Part shown: positions 1 to 7,785 of the stretch, in pieces
How the letters are laid out: every line of letters starts with the position of its first letter
Numbering within the stretch: the first letter of the stretch is position 1
Assembly (NCBI GenBank): GCA_018266835.1
Contig: JAFDZP010000002.1
Coordinates: 1,587,302-1,651,301 of the forward strand
Reading direction: 5' to 3'
Length of the DNA stretch: 64,000 nucleotides
From: Bacteroidota bacterium
GTDB lineage: Bacteria; Bacteroidota; Ignavibacteria; Tepidaquicellales; Tepidaquicellaceae
Position numbers and translations under genes: made by a program
The notes under the pieces: generated by a model
What the model saw: only the letters and a program-made list of their open reading frames with translations
The model's database searches: none
What the model was told of the DNA's origin: nothing

Positions 1-417
1 GATATTGTTATTAAAATTTTTCATACAAATAAGGAAAAAATAATCAACGCCTTTAAGAATGATTATGGAGTCTCCGAGGAAGATATTGATTTTGCTCTTC
101 AACATAATCTGATGTTCAATTTTTTTCATAAGGGTACAAAAGCAAAAGTTGATTTTATTGTTCAAAAAAGAACTGAGTACAGATTGAATGAGTTTGACAG
201 AAGAAAGTTCTTTGAGTCTGAAACCTATAAGGGGTATGTTGTTTCTAAGGAAGATTTGATTATTTCTAAGGTTGAATGGGCTAAAGATTCATTTTCTGAG
301 CAGCAAAAAATTGATATTAAATATTTGCTGCAAACAGGTGTTGATGAACAATACCTTCGCCATTGGTTAAGTGAATTAAACTTATCAGAAATTTTTAATA
401 AGTTAGCATATGAATGA
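1..417 (+). CDS. Nucleotidyltransferase-like protein (5' partial)
   Basis: The reading frame is open from the first base of the window, so the gene starts upstream and only about 138 C-terminal codons are visible. The first residues, DIVIK, resemble the second Asp strand of the DxD motif of pol-beta type nucleotidyltransferases, and KAKVDFIV (about residues 50-57 of the visible part) resembles the strand with the third catalytic Asp. The remainder is helical and charged. This arrangement is familiar from AbiEii/DUF6036-like nucleotidyltransferases. The stop codon overlaps the next gene by 8 bases, which suggests coupled translation. The family call is an inference from motif spacing because the GS motif lies outside the window. 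It could instead be a non-catalytic member. Confidence 0.5.
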   Translation, partial: DIVIKIFHTNKEKIINAFKNDYGVSEEDIDFALQHNLMFNFFHKGTKAKVDFIVQKRTEYRLNEFDRRKFFESETYKGYVVSKEDLIISKVEWAKDSFSEQQKIDIKYLLQTGVDEQYLRHWLSELNLSEIFNKLAYE

Positions 418-667
418 CACATTACCGCACATACAGAAACGATATGAGGATATGATCATGGAATTACCATGGGAAAAGCGACTTGAAATGGGAGCAGAAA
501 TGTTCGATACAGGTTTAGCTTTATTGAGAATGGGTTTACCAGATGGACTTACTGAAAAAGAAAAAGAATTAGAGATTTTTAAAAGAATGTATCAGCCGGA
601 TTTCAATTCTGAAAAACTTGAAAAATGGATGAAGATGTACAAAGAATATTTAGATTCAATCGAATAA
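410..667 (+). CDS. Small helical partner protein of the nucleotidyltransferase-like gene
   Basis: This 85-residue acidic, mostly helical protein contains WEKRLEMGAEMFDTGLALL (residues about 21-39) and an EIFKRMYQPDF segment. Small proteins of this general pattern often sit beside nucleotidyltransferase-like genes in bacteria and have no assigned function. The start codon overlaps the end of the upstream gene by 8 bases, so the two probably form a two-gene unit. A toxin-antitoxin or AbiE-like role is possible by layout only. There is no signal peptide, membrane helix or cysteine. Confidence 0.55.
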   Translation: MNDTLPHIQKRYEDMIMELPWEKRLEMGAEMFDTGLALLRMGLPDGLTEKEKELEIFKRMYQPDFNSEKLEKWMKMYKEYLDSIE

Positions 668-701
668 GTTATTATTAATTACAAATTATTAATTATATAA
701 A

Positions 702-1889
702 ATGCCTTTCTATCATAAGCTGGGAAAATTCCCGCAAAAAAGACATACACAGTTCCGTCAGCCCGACGGCTCTTTGTATAAAGAAGAATTGTTTTCTACT
801 ATAGGCTTTGATAGCATTTACTCAAATGCTTATCACATAAATTCTCCCGCTAAAATAAACGGTGTAGAAGATAAAGTAGAAGTGTTTCATATTGAAGAAT
901 GGGAAAACGCTCCGCTAAAACCGTATCACTTCAAAACAAAACCGCTTACACCAGAAAGCGATATCATCTATGGCAGAAAGCCCGTGATGTATAACAACGA
1001 TGTTATAATGAGCATGTGTCTTCCTGCATCGCAGCCCGATGCATTTTTTAAAAATGCATTGTATGATGAAGTTTATTTTGTGCATGAAGGCGAAGGAACA
1101 CTTGAAACTCAGTTAGGATTTATGAAATTCAGAAGAGGAGATTATATTGTTATTCCAAGAGGAATAATTTATAAATTTAATTATACAACTCAGCCGAGAC
1201 TTTTAATATTTGAATCTAACGGACCGGTTGAAACTCCGCGCAGATACAGAAATCATTTCGGACAGCTTCTTGAACACTCTCCTTATTGCGAGAGAGATAT
1301 CAGAGTTCCCGAAGAGATGGTTACAATAGATGAGAAGGGTGACTTTGTAATTAAGATTAAAAAAGGAAAACAGATGACGGCTATTCATTATGATTTCCAT
1401 CCTTTCGATGTTGTCGGTTATGACGGATATTACTTCCCTTGGATTTTCAACATAGAAGATTTTATGCCTATCACAGGTAAAATTCATATGCCGCCGCCTA
1501 TTCATCAGACTTTCCATGCGCCGGGATTTGTAATCTGTTCGTTCTGCCCGCGACTTCTTGATTATCATCCGCTTGCTGTACCGATTCCTTACAATCACAG
1601 TAACATTGATTCAGATGAAATGCTTTATTATGTTGACGGAAATTTTTCAAGCAGAAAAGGTGTTGAGTATGCTTCAATAAGTCTGCACCCCAACGGTATT
1701 CCGCACGGCCCGCATCCCGGAACTGTTGATGCTGCATTGGGCAAAACAGAAACTCTTGAAACTGCTGTTATGATGGATACGTTCAGACCGTTAAAGCTTA
1801 CAAACTTTGCAAAAGACTGGAGCGCTGAAGAATATTACTTAAGCTGGAGAGAAGCAGAGCCGAGTGAACTGATTAACGAAGGACAGTAA
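702..1889 (+). CDS. hmgA: Homogentisate 1,2-dioxygenase
   Basis: The enzyme opens the ring of homogentisate to maleylacetoacetate in tyrosine and phenylalanine breakdown, in the cytoplasm. The 395-residue protein is somewhat shorter than the roughly 430-445 residues usual for the family. Iron-ligand candidates are His299 in PYNHSNIDSDEM, the adjacent Asp305/Glu306, and His335 in GIPHGPHPGT, with spacing close to the human His335/Glu341/His371 triad. His268 or His272 in IHQTFHAPG could serve as the catalytic base. No fumarylacetoacetase or HPPD gene is nearby, so the rest of the pathway must be elsewhere if present. A strong terminator follows directly. Confidence 0.88.
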   Translation: MPFYHKLGKFPQKRHTQFRQPDGSLYKEELFSTIGFDSIYSNAYHINSPAKINGVEDKVEVFHIEEWENAPLKPYHFKTKPLTPESDIIYGRKPVMYNNDVIMSMCLPASQPDAFFKNALYDEVYFVHEGEGTLETQLGFMKFRRGDYIVIPRGIIYKFNYTTQPRLLIFESNGPVETPRRYRNHFGQLLEHSPYCERDIRVPEEMVTIDEKGDFVIKIKKGKQMTAIHYDFHPFDVVGYDGYYFPWIFNIEDFMPITGKIHMPPPIHQTFHAPGFVICSFCPRLLDYHPLAVPIPYNHSNIDSDEMLYYVDGNFSSRKGVEYASISLHPNGIPHGPHPGTVDAALGKTETLETAVMMDTFRPLKLTNFAKDWSAEEYYLSWREAEPSELINEGQ

Positions 1890-1913
1890 ATATAATTTTC
1901 ATATTATTATACT

Positions 1914-1947
1914 AAAGGCGGTTTCATTTAATGATGCCGCCTTTTTT
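1914..1947 (+). terminator. Rho-independent terminator after hmgA
   Basis: An 8-bp GC-rich stem AAAGGCGG/CCGCCTTT (1914-1921 with 1937-1944) is followed by a run of T, 25 bases after the hmgA stop. Confidence 0.85.
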
Positions 1948-2140
1948 GTTGTCATATATTTTAAAACCCCATTCTATTATACTAAAATATTAATACTTAT
2001 TTAAGTTGACAATGTAGTTTTATTTAATTAAGTTATAATAAGAAAAAAAACATTATTCATATCTCTACAATTCTTCTAAACAACTCCGGAATCTTGAACA
2101 AATAATATACCTCCTTCAAATTAAACTACAAGGAGTAACT

Positions 2141-3796
2141 ATGTTGTCAAAAAAATGTTTCAAGTATTTTTTACTGTACATTCAAAAAATTCTTATAAGC
2201 CTTTCATTCTTAATTACACTTACTCAAATTGTCTGTGCTCAGGTTAACCAGGAATGGGTCAGTCTTTATGACAGAACCGGAAACGGAAACTTAGGAATTA
2301 TTGCAATGAAAACTGATAACGCCGGAAATATTTACATTACCGGAGCAACTTATTTTACTCAATTCAGTCCGGACTATGTAACTATAAAATATAATTCTGC
2401 AGGTGTTCAACAGTGGACTGCTACGTATAACGGCCCGGGAAATTTCAATGATGAACCGTCCTCTATAGCTATTGACTTAGCAGGTAATGTATATGTTACG
2501 GGTGGAAGTTATGGGAATAACTCTAATTATGATTATGCAACTATTAAATATAATTCAAGCGGCGTTGAACAATGGGTTGCAAGATACAACGGATCCGGCA
2601 ATAATATAGATGAGGCAACCTCGATAGCTGTGGATAATAGCGGAAGTGTTTATGTTACAGGTTGGAGCAGGGGAAGTAATTCTAATGATGATTATGTTAC
2701 AATTAAATATAATTCTTCAGGTGTTCAGCAATGGGTCGCCTTATATAATGGTCCTGCTAATAGTAGTGATCAGGCGTCAAGTCTTATAGTAGATCAATCA
2801 GGAAATATATATGTTACAGGAGGAAGTGTTACTTCGGGAAAATTTGTAGATTGTGTGACCATTAAATATAACTCAGCGGGTGTTCAGCAATGGAGAGCTG
2901 TTTATGATGGAGCAGTAAATCAACCGGAAACGGGAAAATTTGTAGGACTGGACATAGCAGGAAATGTGTATGTAACGGGTTCAAGTTTTGATACAACTAC
3001 CGGTCCAGATATTTTAACTATTAAATACAATAGTTCAGGAATTGAACAATGGGTAAGAAAATATAATAGAACCGGAAATATGATAGACGAAGCTGCGGGG
3101 ATGGTAGTTGATGGCTTGGGAAATACCTATATTACAGGAAATAGCGTTGATGATTACATTACTCTCAAATATAATTCGGCAGGCGTTCAGCAATGGGCTT
3201 CATTTTATAATGGAACCGGAAACTTTATAGATGAAGCTAAGTCGATAGCTACTGATAAAATCGGGAATGTATATGTTACGGGCGAAAGCCTGTTAACAGG
3301 CTCAACATCAGAGTTTGCTACACTTAAATATAATTCCAACGGAACTCAGCAATGGATTAAAAAATATTCAGGAACAGGAATGTTTTTTAATAGAGTGCCC
3401 ATCCTAAGTGCTGATACCTCCGGAAATGTAGTGATTTCAGGAATAAGTAATGGAATAAATAATAGCTCATATTATACGACCATAAAGTATTCTCAGTTTG
3501 TAGGGATATCGCCGGTTTCGTCGAATCTACCTTCCGGATTCTCATTATCGCAAAACTATCCTAACCCGTTCAATCCTTCAACTAAAATAAATTTTTCGTT
3601 ACCGTTCAAGACATTAGTTAAATTATCTGTCTTTAATTCACTTGGTAAGGAAGTAAGTTCTTTGGTAAACGAAAATCTACCCGCAGGAAATTATGAATAT
3701 CAGTTTAATGCAGAAAATTATCCCAGTGGAATATTTTTTTACAAGCTTGAAACTGAAAGTTTTACAGAAACAAGGAAAATGATTTTGTTAAAATAA
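2141..3796 (+). CDS. Secreted SBBP-repeat protein with type IX sorting domain
   Basis: This 551-residue protein starts with a signal peptide (basic start, hydrophobic residues about 13-30, then VCAQ). The body has seven full and one partial repeat of about 50 residues, each with a DYVTIKYNSAGVQQW-like core and an AGNVYVTG-like segment; these are SBBP (beta-propeller) repeats. The last 90 residues form a type IX secretion sorting domain: NYPNPFNPSTKI near residue 475, VFNSLGKEV, and a C-terminal MILLK. It is probably exported and attached to or released from the outer membrane. The start is supported by AAGGAG five bases before ATG. Substrate and role are unknown. Confidence 0.88.
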   Translation: MLSKKCFKYFLLYIQKILISLSFLITLTQIVCAQVNQEWVSLYDRTGNGNLGIIAMKTDNAGNIYITGATYFTQFSPDYVTIKYNSAGVQQWTATYNGPGNFNDEPSSIAIDLAGNVYVTGGSYGNNSNYDYATIKYNSSGVEQWVARYNGSGNNIDEATSIAVDNSGSVYVTGWSRGSNSNDDYVTIKYNSSGVQQWVALYNGPANSSDQASSLIVDQSGNIYVTGGSVTSGKFVDCVTIKYNSAGVQQWRAVYDGAVNQPETGKFVGLDIAGNVYVTGSSFDTTTGPDILTIKYNSSGIEQWVRKYNRTGNMIDEAAGMVVDGLGNTYITGNSVDDYITLKYNSAGVQQWASFYNGTGNFIDEAKSIATDKIGNVYVTGESLLTGSTSEFATLKYNSNGTQQWIKKYSGTGMFFNRVPILSADTSGNVVISGISNGINNSSYYTTIKYSQFVGISPVSSNLPSGFSLSQNYPNPFNPSTKINFSLPFKTLVKLSVFNSLGKEVSSLVNENLPAGNYEYQFNAENYPSGIFFYKLETESFTETRKMILLK

Positions 3797-3824
3797 TTTA
3801 ATATCGGGGTGTAAATCAAAATCT

Positions 3825-3859
3825 AACCTGAGAGGATTAAAATCCTTTCAGGTTTTTTT
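3825..3859 (+). terminator. Terminator between convergent genes
   Basis: A 13-bp stem (3825-3837 with 3842-3854, one G-U pair, loop TAAA) is followed by seven T. It ends the SBBP gene and overlaps the last bases of the converging gene at 3858. Confidence 0.85.
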
Positions 3860-4157
3860 ATTTATCAGAGGCAAAAGCAAGTCCTACACCTTTAAGTGCA
3901 TTTTCAAGTTTGGGAATTGTGCTTGGTCCGAAACCGTGAAGCTTTAACAAATCTTTCTTAGAGTATTTTGAAAGTATTTTAAGAGTTGTAATCTTCTCTC
4001 TTTCAAGTGCTCTTCTTGCAGGCGCACTGATAGTAGATAAAAATCCTTCCTTAGGCTTCTTTTCTTTTTCACATATGGGGCAAACAGGGCAGTCACTGCT
4101 TTTATAATAAGTGTGTCCTTTACTGCATATTCTTTTATTCTTTGATTCCTGTTTCAT
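3858..4157 (-). CDS. Zinc-ribbon plus RNA polymerase alpha C-terminal-domain-like protein
   Basis: This 99-residue protein has an N-terminal zinc ribbon (ICSKGHTYYKSSDCPVC followed by PIC) and a C-terminal helix-hairpin-helix region with ISAPARRALE, LSKYSKKDLLKLHGFG and STIPKLENAL. The second part matches the core of the RNA polymerase alpha C-terminal domain (PF03118). It lacks the rest of RpoA, so it is a stand-alone DNA- or protein-contacting module, perhaps a transcription modulator. It is the last gene of a minus-strand run and starts at the base where the upstream YCII gene stops. Domain identity is fairly clear; function is unknown. Confidence 0.72.
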   Translation of the reverse strand: MKQESKNKRICSKGHTYYKSSDCPVCPICEKEKKPKEGFLSTISAPARRALEREKITTLKILSKYSKKDLLKLHGFGPSTIPKLENALKGVGLAFASDK

Positions 4158-4447
4158 TATTTTCGGAAAAAAGTTACTCTGTAATTTTTTATTTCAACCG
4201 AAATTATTCCTGCTTTTACGGCGGGGTCGCTATAAATCATTTCTTCAGCTTCTTCACGTGTATCGGCTTCCCATACACTTACTCCCATACTGCGGTCTTC
4301 GCAGGGACCTGCAATTAAAACTTTTCCTTCGTTAAATTTCTGCTCAAGATAAAGAAAATGATCGCTCATTAACTCCTGCTCGCGTTCAGTCATTTCGTTG
4401 ATGGTCCAGTCATTGAGGGGTCTGATAATTCTCAGAAAGTGCGGCAT
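4157..4447 (-). CDS. YCII-family protein (copy 1)
   Basis: This 96-residue protein of the YCII/YciI fold has the family features: HFLYLEQKFNEGKVLIAGP with a conserved His, then SVWEADTREEAEEMIYSDP. YCII proteins are small ferredoxin-like-fold proteins, some with hydrolase or lyase activity, often unassigned. It is a close paralogue of the gene immediately upstream, which argues for a local tandem duplication. It is transcribed with the neighbouring minus-strand genes. Confidence 0.8.
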   Translation of the reverse strand: MPHFLRIIRPLNDWTINEMTEREQELMSDHFLYLEQKFNEGKVLIAGPCEDRSMGVSVWEADTREEAEEMIYSDPAVKAGIISVEIKNYRVTFFRK

Positions 4448-4497
4448 GTTTGTAAATTAAATTTTATGCGGCTGTACAGGAATATGTGAAAGAATAT

Positions 4498-4806
4498 TTA
4501 TTTTGAATTACGCCACAATGAAACTCTGTAATCTTTTATTTCAAGAGTTACAATTCCTGCTTTTACTGCGGGGTCATTGTTTCCGATTTCCTCGGCTTCT
4601 TCGGGTGTATCCGTCTCAAGTATTCCTATGCCCATGGTAGTATCAACGCAGGGACCGACCATCATAACTTTTCCTTCATCAAATTTTTGCTTGAGGTAAG
4701 CGAAATGCTCTCCCATAAGTCTTCCTTCTTCTTCCGTGAAGTTGCCTGTGCTCCAGTCGTTTACAGGTTTTATTAAATATAAAAAGTGGGGCATGATGTT
4801 TTTCAA
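4498..4806 (-). CDS. YCII-family protein (copy 2)
   Basis: This 102-residue YCII-fold protein is alignable to the neighbouring copy over its whole length (HFAYLKQKFDEGKVMMVGP, ILETDTPEEAEEIGNNDP). The paralogue begins at MPHFL, so the true start here may be the Met at residue 5 rather than the first Met. Its stop is 50 bases before the next gene, and its start abuts the receiver-domain gene upstream (4807), so the genes are probably co-transcribed. Confidence 0.8.
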   Translation of the reverse strand: MKNIMPHFLYLIKPVNDWSTGNFTEEEGRLMGEHFAYLKQKFDEGKVMMVGPCVDTTMGIGILETDTPEEAEEIGNNDPAVKAGIVTLEIKDYRVSLWRNSK

Positions 4807-5178
4807 TTAAAATTGAAGAATGTTTGAAACAACTCTTTTGAACTCTGATGCTTCCATTATACTATCACAGCCAGCCTTAAAAACTTCATCACGGTTTATC
4901 TCTCTGCTATAAAAGCAGAGTATTTTTTTCTTTTTAGAGAGCTCATTGCTTCTCACATTTCTGATAAGCCCAAGCGGCTCAGTTTTTGTAAAATCCAGGT
5001 CTAAAAAAATTGTATCTAAGTTCTGGTCAGTTGAGTTTTTTTCTATAACTGCTAAGTTATCGGAGATTATTAACTCTACCTGTACATTCAGTTTTGTAAG
5101 TGTGAGAGCGGAGATGCGCACGTATTCGGATATCTCTCTGTTATCCGTTACGAGTAAAATTTTTCTTGTCATATTCAT
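4807..5178 (-). CDS. Divergent response-regulator receiver domain protein
   Basis: This 123-residue single-domain protein has the alternating hydrophobic strands of a CheY-like receiver: KILLVTDN at residues 6-13, TIFLDLDF at 57-63 with likely phosphoacceptor Asp60, and ILCFYS at about 86-91. The usual pair of acidic residues after strand 1 is reduced to Asp12-Asn13. The conserved Lys of the KP motif near the end is missing (SIMEASEF). It may therefore bind partners without normal phosphorylation control. There is no output domain and no kinase beside it. It is the first gene of the minus-strand run that continues into the YCII genes. Confidence 0.6.
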   Translation of the reverse strand: MNMTRKILLVTDNREISEYVRISALTLTKLNVQVELIISDNLAVIEKNSTDQNLDTIFLDLDFTKTEPLGLIRNVRSNELSKKKKILCFYSREINRDEVFKAGCDSIMEASEFKRVVSNILQF

Positions 5179-5185
5179 AGCATGA

Positions 5186-5647
5186 ATTTACCTATATTTC
5201 ATCCCTATAAAAATAAAAATATATTTCCCAATTCGCGGCAAAAGCAGAATGTATTGTGTCAAGAAATATTTTTTTTGCAGCCACTACTAATAGGGAGGAT
5301 ATTCTTTGAAAAAAGTTTTTAACTTTGTATTTTGTGTAAGTTCTTTCTTATAGAATAAAATTTTTTCTCAGCAAAATTTACCGACTGGATCTATTCTAAA
5401 TTATATAAATTAAACGAAATATCCGGTATTAATAAATCAATAATTTGACTCAGAACTTACGAGGGGGCGTAAGTTTCACCTTATGTTTTTACATTATTTA
5501 TAACTCACAAAATTTTTTTATAAATATCTGAACAGGATTAAAAAAGTGGAAAATAATGACGGGAATTCTGAATTGAAAAACCCTCTAAATAATACTAACT
5601 TAAAACCACTAAAAAATCGATAAAATTTTCTTCATTTTTATACCAAT
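5186..5647. other. Intergenic region of 462 bases with a palindromic repeat
   Basis: I see no gene here. The region holds a short motif CTACTAATAGGGAGGAT (5284-5300) that recurs at 47908. It also has a near-consensus promoter (TTTG at 5305, TATTTTG at 5328-5334, one base short) and a palindrome at 5454-5477 that recurs upstream of dnaG. The rest is very AT-rich. Confidence 0.5.
5454..5477 (+). repeat. Palindromic repeat, copy A
   Basis: AACTTACG and CGTAAGTT flank a G-rich loop. The same 24 bases, with one mismatch, occur on the minus strand at 22257-22280. Both copies point the same way relative to the downstream gene and lie about 170 bases before its start codon. Confidence 0.6.
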
Positions 5648-7282
5648 ATGCCTAAATTAACAATTGATAATCAGGAAATAGAGTTTAAACCGGGACAGAC
5701 TATAATAGAAGCTGCGCGTCAGGCCGCAATTGATATTCCACATTTTTGCTGGCACCCTGCGCTTTCGGTTTCAGGAAACTGCCGTATTTGTTTAGTTGAA
5801 GTTGAAAAAATGCCGAAGCTTGTGATTGCATGCTCTACTCCCGCCACTGACGGAATGGTTGTGCACACAAAATCAGAAAAAACTATTCACGGACAAAATG
5901 CCGTAATGGAATTTCTTCTGATAAACCATCCGCTTGATTGTCCTATCTGTGATGAGGCAGGCGAGTGTAAGCTTCAGGATTATGCTTATAAATATTCTGT
6001 AGGAACCTCACGCTATGATGAAGAAAAAAATCATAAAGAGAAAAGAGTTTCACTAGGACCGAATGTAATGTTCGATGCAGAAAGATGTATATCATGCTCA
6101 CGCTGCATAAGATACTGCGATGAAGTTGTAAAAAATCCACAGCTCACTTTTGTTCAAAGAGGCGAGCACGTTACGATTGAAACTTTCCCCGGAAAAGAGC
6201 TTGATAATCCTTACTCAATGAATGTGATTGAGATCTGTCCTGTAGGAGCGTTGACTTCAAAGGAATTCAGATTCAAAGCAAGAGTATGGGATATGTCGTT
6301 CACAGATACAGTATGCCCGGGCTGCGCAAGAGGATGTAACACAAGAATGGGTGTAAGAAATAATCAGGTGCTCAGAATTGAGCCGCGCGAAAATTTAGGA
6401 GTGAATGACTACTGGTTATGCGATTACGGAAGACTTGAAACAATAAAAGATATAAACAACAAAGATTTAAGAGTTAACTCTCCAATGTTAAGAACCGATT
6501 CCGCCAATGAATTACTTGCTGTTGACTGGGATGAAGCAGTTTCACATTCGCTATCAGAATTAAAAAAATATCAGAGTTCAGAGATTTTATTCTTAGCTTC
6601 TCCGTACTCAACACTTGAAGATAATTATGCATTAAAGAAATTTGCAAAGGACGTATTTGGTTCAGAAAATATTTTTTACATTCCGAACATTGATGAAAAA
6701 TTCGGGGATGATATGCTGAAGAAATCAGATATGACTCCGAACTCAAACGGATTAAAGTTACTCGGAATAAATCCTATAGGCGGCAATGCTTCATCTGCAA
6801 AAGCAGTTGTAGTTTTAAATGATGATTTAAAAAGATTAGCGGGAGCTGCAAACTTTGAAACAATAATTGAACTGGCTTCTTATAAATCAGAACAGGCGAA
6901 TACAAAAGTAGTAATGCCTGTCTCGACCTATGCAGAAATTAACGGAACGTTTGTAAACTTCCAGAACAGAGTTCAGAGAATAAGACCTGCAGTTGCTTCA
7001 CTTGAGCAGGAAAGACTGCCGGGTGAATTCTCTATGTCACGCTTAGATAAATTCGGCGCGCATAACGACAGATGGACTCACGGCACAAGATTCAATTCAA
7101 GACCGGGATGGAAAGTAATTAAGCAGCTTGCAAAGGCATTCGGCAGCAGCTTCGCTTTTGAAAATTCAGAGGAAGTATTTATGGAGCTTGCCAATACAAT
7201 AGAAGGTATGAACGGTTATGATTATGATTCAGTAGGTCATGAAGGTGTGGTAGTCGGTTCAACTCCGCTTGTAACAGCATAA
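5648..7282 (+). CDS. nuoG: NADH-quinone oxidoreductase subunit G-like iron-sulfur protein
   Basis: This 544-residue electron-carrier subunit of respiratory complex I, or of a related NAD-dependent enzyme, carries ligands for several clusters. There is a [2Fe-2S] ferredoxin domain (Cys34, Cys45, Cys48, Cys62), then His94, Cys98, Cys101 and Cys107. Next come Cys147, Cys150, Cys153 and Cys157 with Cys197, then a Mo/4Fe4S-type site (Cys223, Cys226, Cys230, Cys258). The molybdopterin-like C-terminal part is short compared with Escherichia coli NuoG (about 900 residues), but the frame ends cleanly before a terminator, so this is probably a natural short form. No other nuo gene is in the window, so it is an orphan subunit here. 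Confidence 0.82.
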   Translation: MPKLTIDNQEIEFKPGQTIIEAARQAAIDIPHFCWHPALSVSGNCRICLVEVEKMPKLVIACSTPATDGMVVHTKSEKTIHGQNAVMEFLLINHPLDCPICDEAGECKLQDYAYKYSVGTSRYDEEKNHKEKRVSLGPNVMFDAERCISCSRCIRYCDEVVKNPQLTFVQRGEHVTIETFPGKELDNPYSMNVIEICPVGALTSKEFRFKARVWDMSFTDTVCPGCARGCNTRMGVRNNQVLRIEPRENLGVNDYWLCDYGRLETIKDINNKDLRVNSPMLRTDSANELLAVDWDEAVSHSLSELKKYQSSEILFLASPYSTLEDNYALKKFAKDVFGSENIFYIPNIDEKFGDDMLKKSDMTPNSNGLKLLGINPIGGNASSAKAVVVLNDDLKRLAGAANFETIIELASYKSEQANTKVVMPVSTYAEINGTFVNFQNRVQRIRPAVASLEQERLPGEFSMSRLDKFGAHNDRWTHGTRFNSRPGWKVIKQLAKAFGSSFAFENSEEVFMELANTIEGMNGYDYDSVGHEGVVVGSTPLVTA

Positions 7283-7318
7283 GATTTTTTATTAAAGTTA
7301 TATAGATGTATAAAAGAA

Positions 7319-7346
7319 AAGGCGGGTGATTAACCCGCCTTCTTTA
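7319..7346. terminator. Bidirectional terminator between nuoG and the Nudix gene
   Basis: A 9-bp stem AAGGCGGGT/ACCCGCCTT (7319-7327 with 7333-7341) with a 5-base loop sits between converging genes and has T-rich or A-rich flanks on both sides. Confidence 0.8.
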
Positions 7347-7775
7347 TTTTCTGTTTGAAAGTATTGTCTGAAGCGTCCACTTAGCCCATCCGTGATGGGA
7401 GATTTCCTTGTCAGGGGGCAAAACATTTACATCGAACCAATTAAGTTCGGCAATATTATCTCCTGGCTTAAAATCATAATTCTCACCTGTATAAACATAA
7501 TGAAAAATCACATGCCAGCTTTTATCCATACCTGTGAATGATTCGACGTGGTCAATCTTAACGGATTCAGTTTCAATTCCCAGCTGCTCTTTCAAGATTC
7601 GAATTGCAGCATCATCGGGGTGTTCACCTGTGTTAATCAAATCATCGGGAATAAACCATCCCTGCTGTCCATTGTAGTTATCTGAGTTTTTGTATTGTAC
7701 CAGTACAGTTTTGTTGTTAGATGACTCTCCCGATAAAATTGTAACGTCGGCAACAAGTTTGATTTTTTGCTCCAT
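7344..7775 (-). CDS. Nudix-fold protein with a degenerate catalytic box
   Basis: This 143-residue protein has the Nudix fold signature around residues 45-67 (TGEHPDDAAIRILKEQLGI). Against the consensus GX5EX7REUXEEXGU it keeps Glu51, Arg59, Glu63 and Gly66. The Glu after Arg is Ile60 and the last catalytic Glu is Gln64. These are residues needed for metal-dependent hydrolysis in MutT-type enzymes, so the protein may be inactive as a hydrolase or act as a binding protein. It is 10 bases downstream of the M3 peptidase gene on the same strand, which suggests one transcript. Confidence 0.72.
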   Translation of the reverse strand: MEQKIKLVADVTILSGESSNNKTVLVQYKNSDNYNGQQGWFIPDDLINTGEHPDDAAIRILKEQLGIETESVKIDHVESFTGMDKSWHVIFHYVYTGENYDFKPGDNIAELNWFDVNVLPPDKEISHHGWAKWTLQTILSNRK

Positions 7776-7785
7776 AGAAATTTAT

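Noticed and set aside
2005-2040. TTGACA and TATAAT pair before the SBBP gene
   Set aside because: The spacing is about 22 bases, too long for a sigma-70-type promoter, in an AT-rich stretch.
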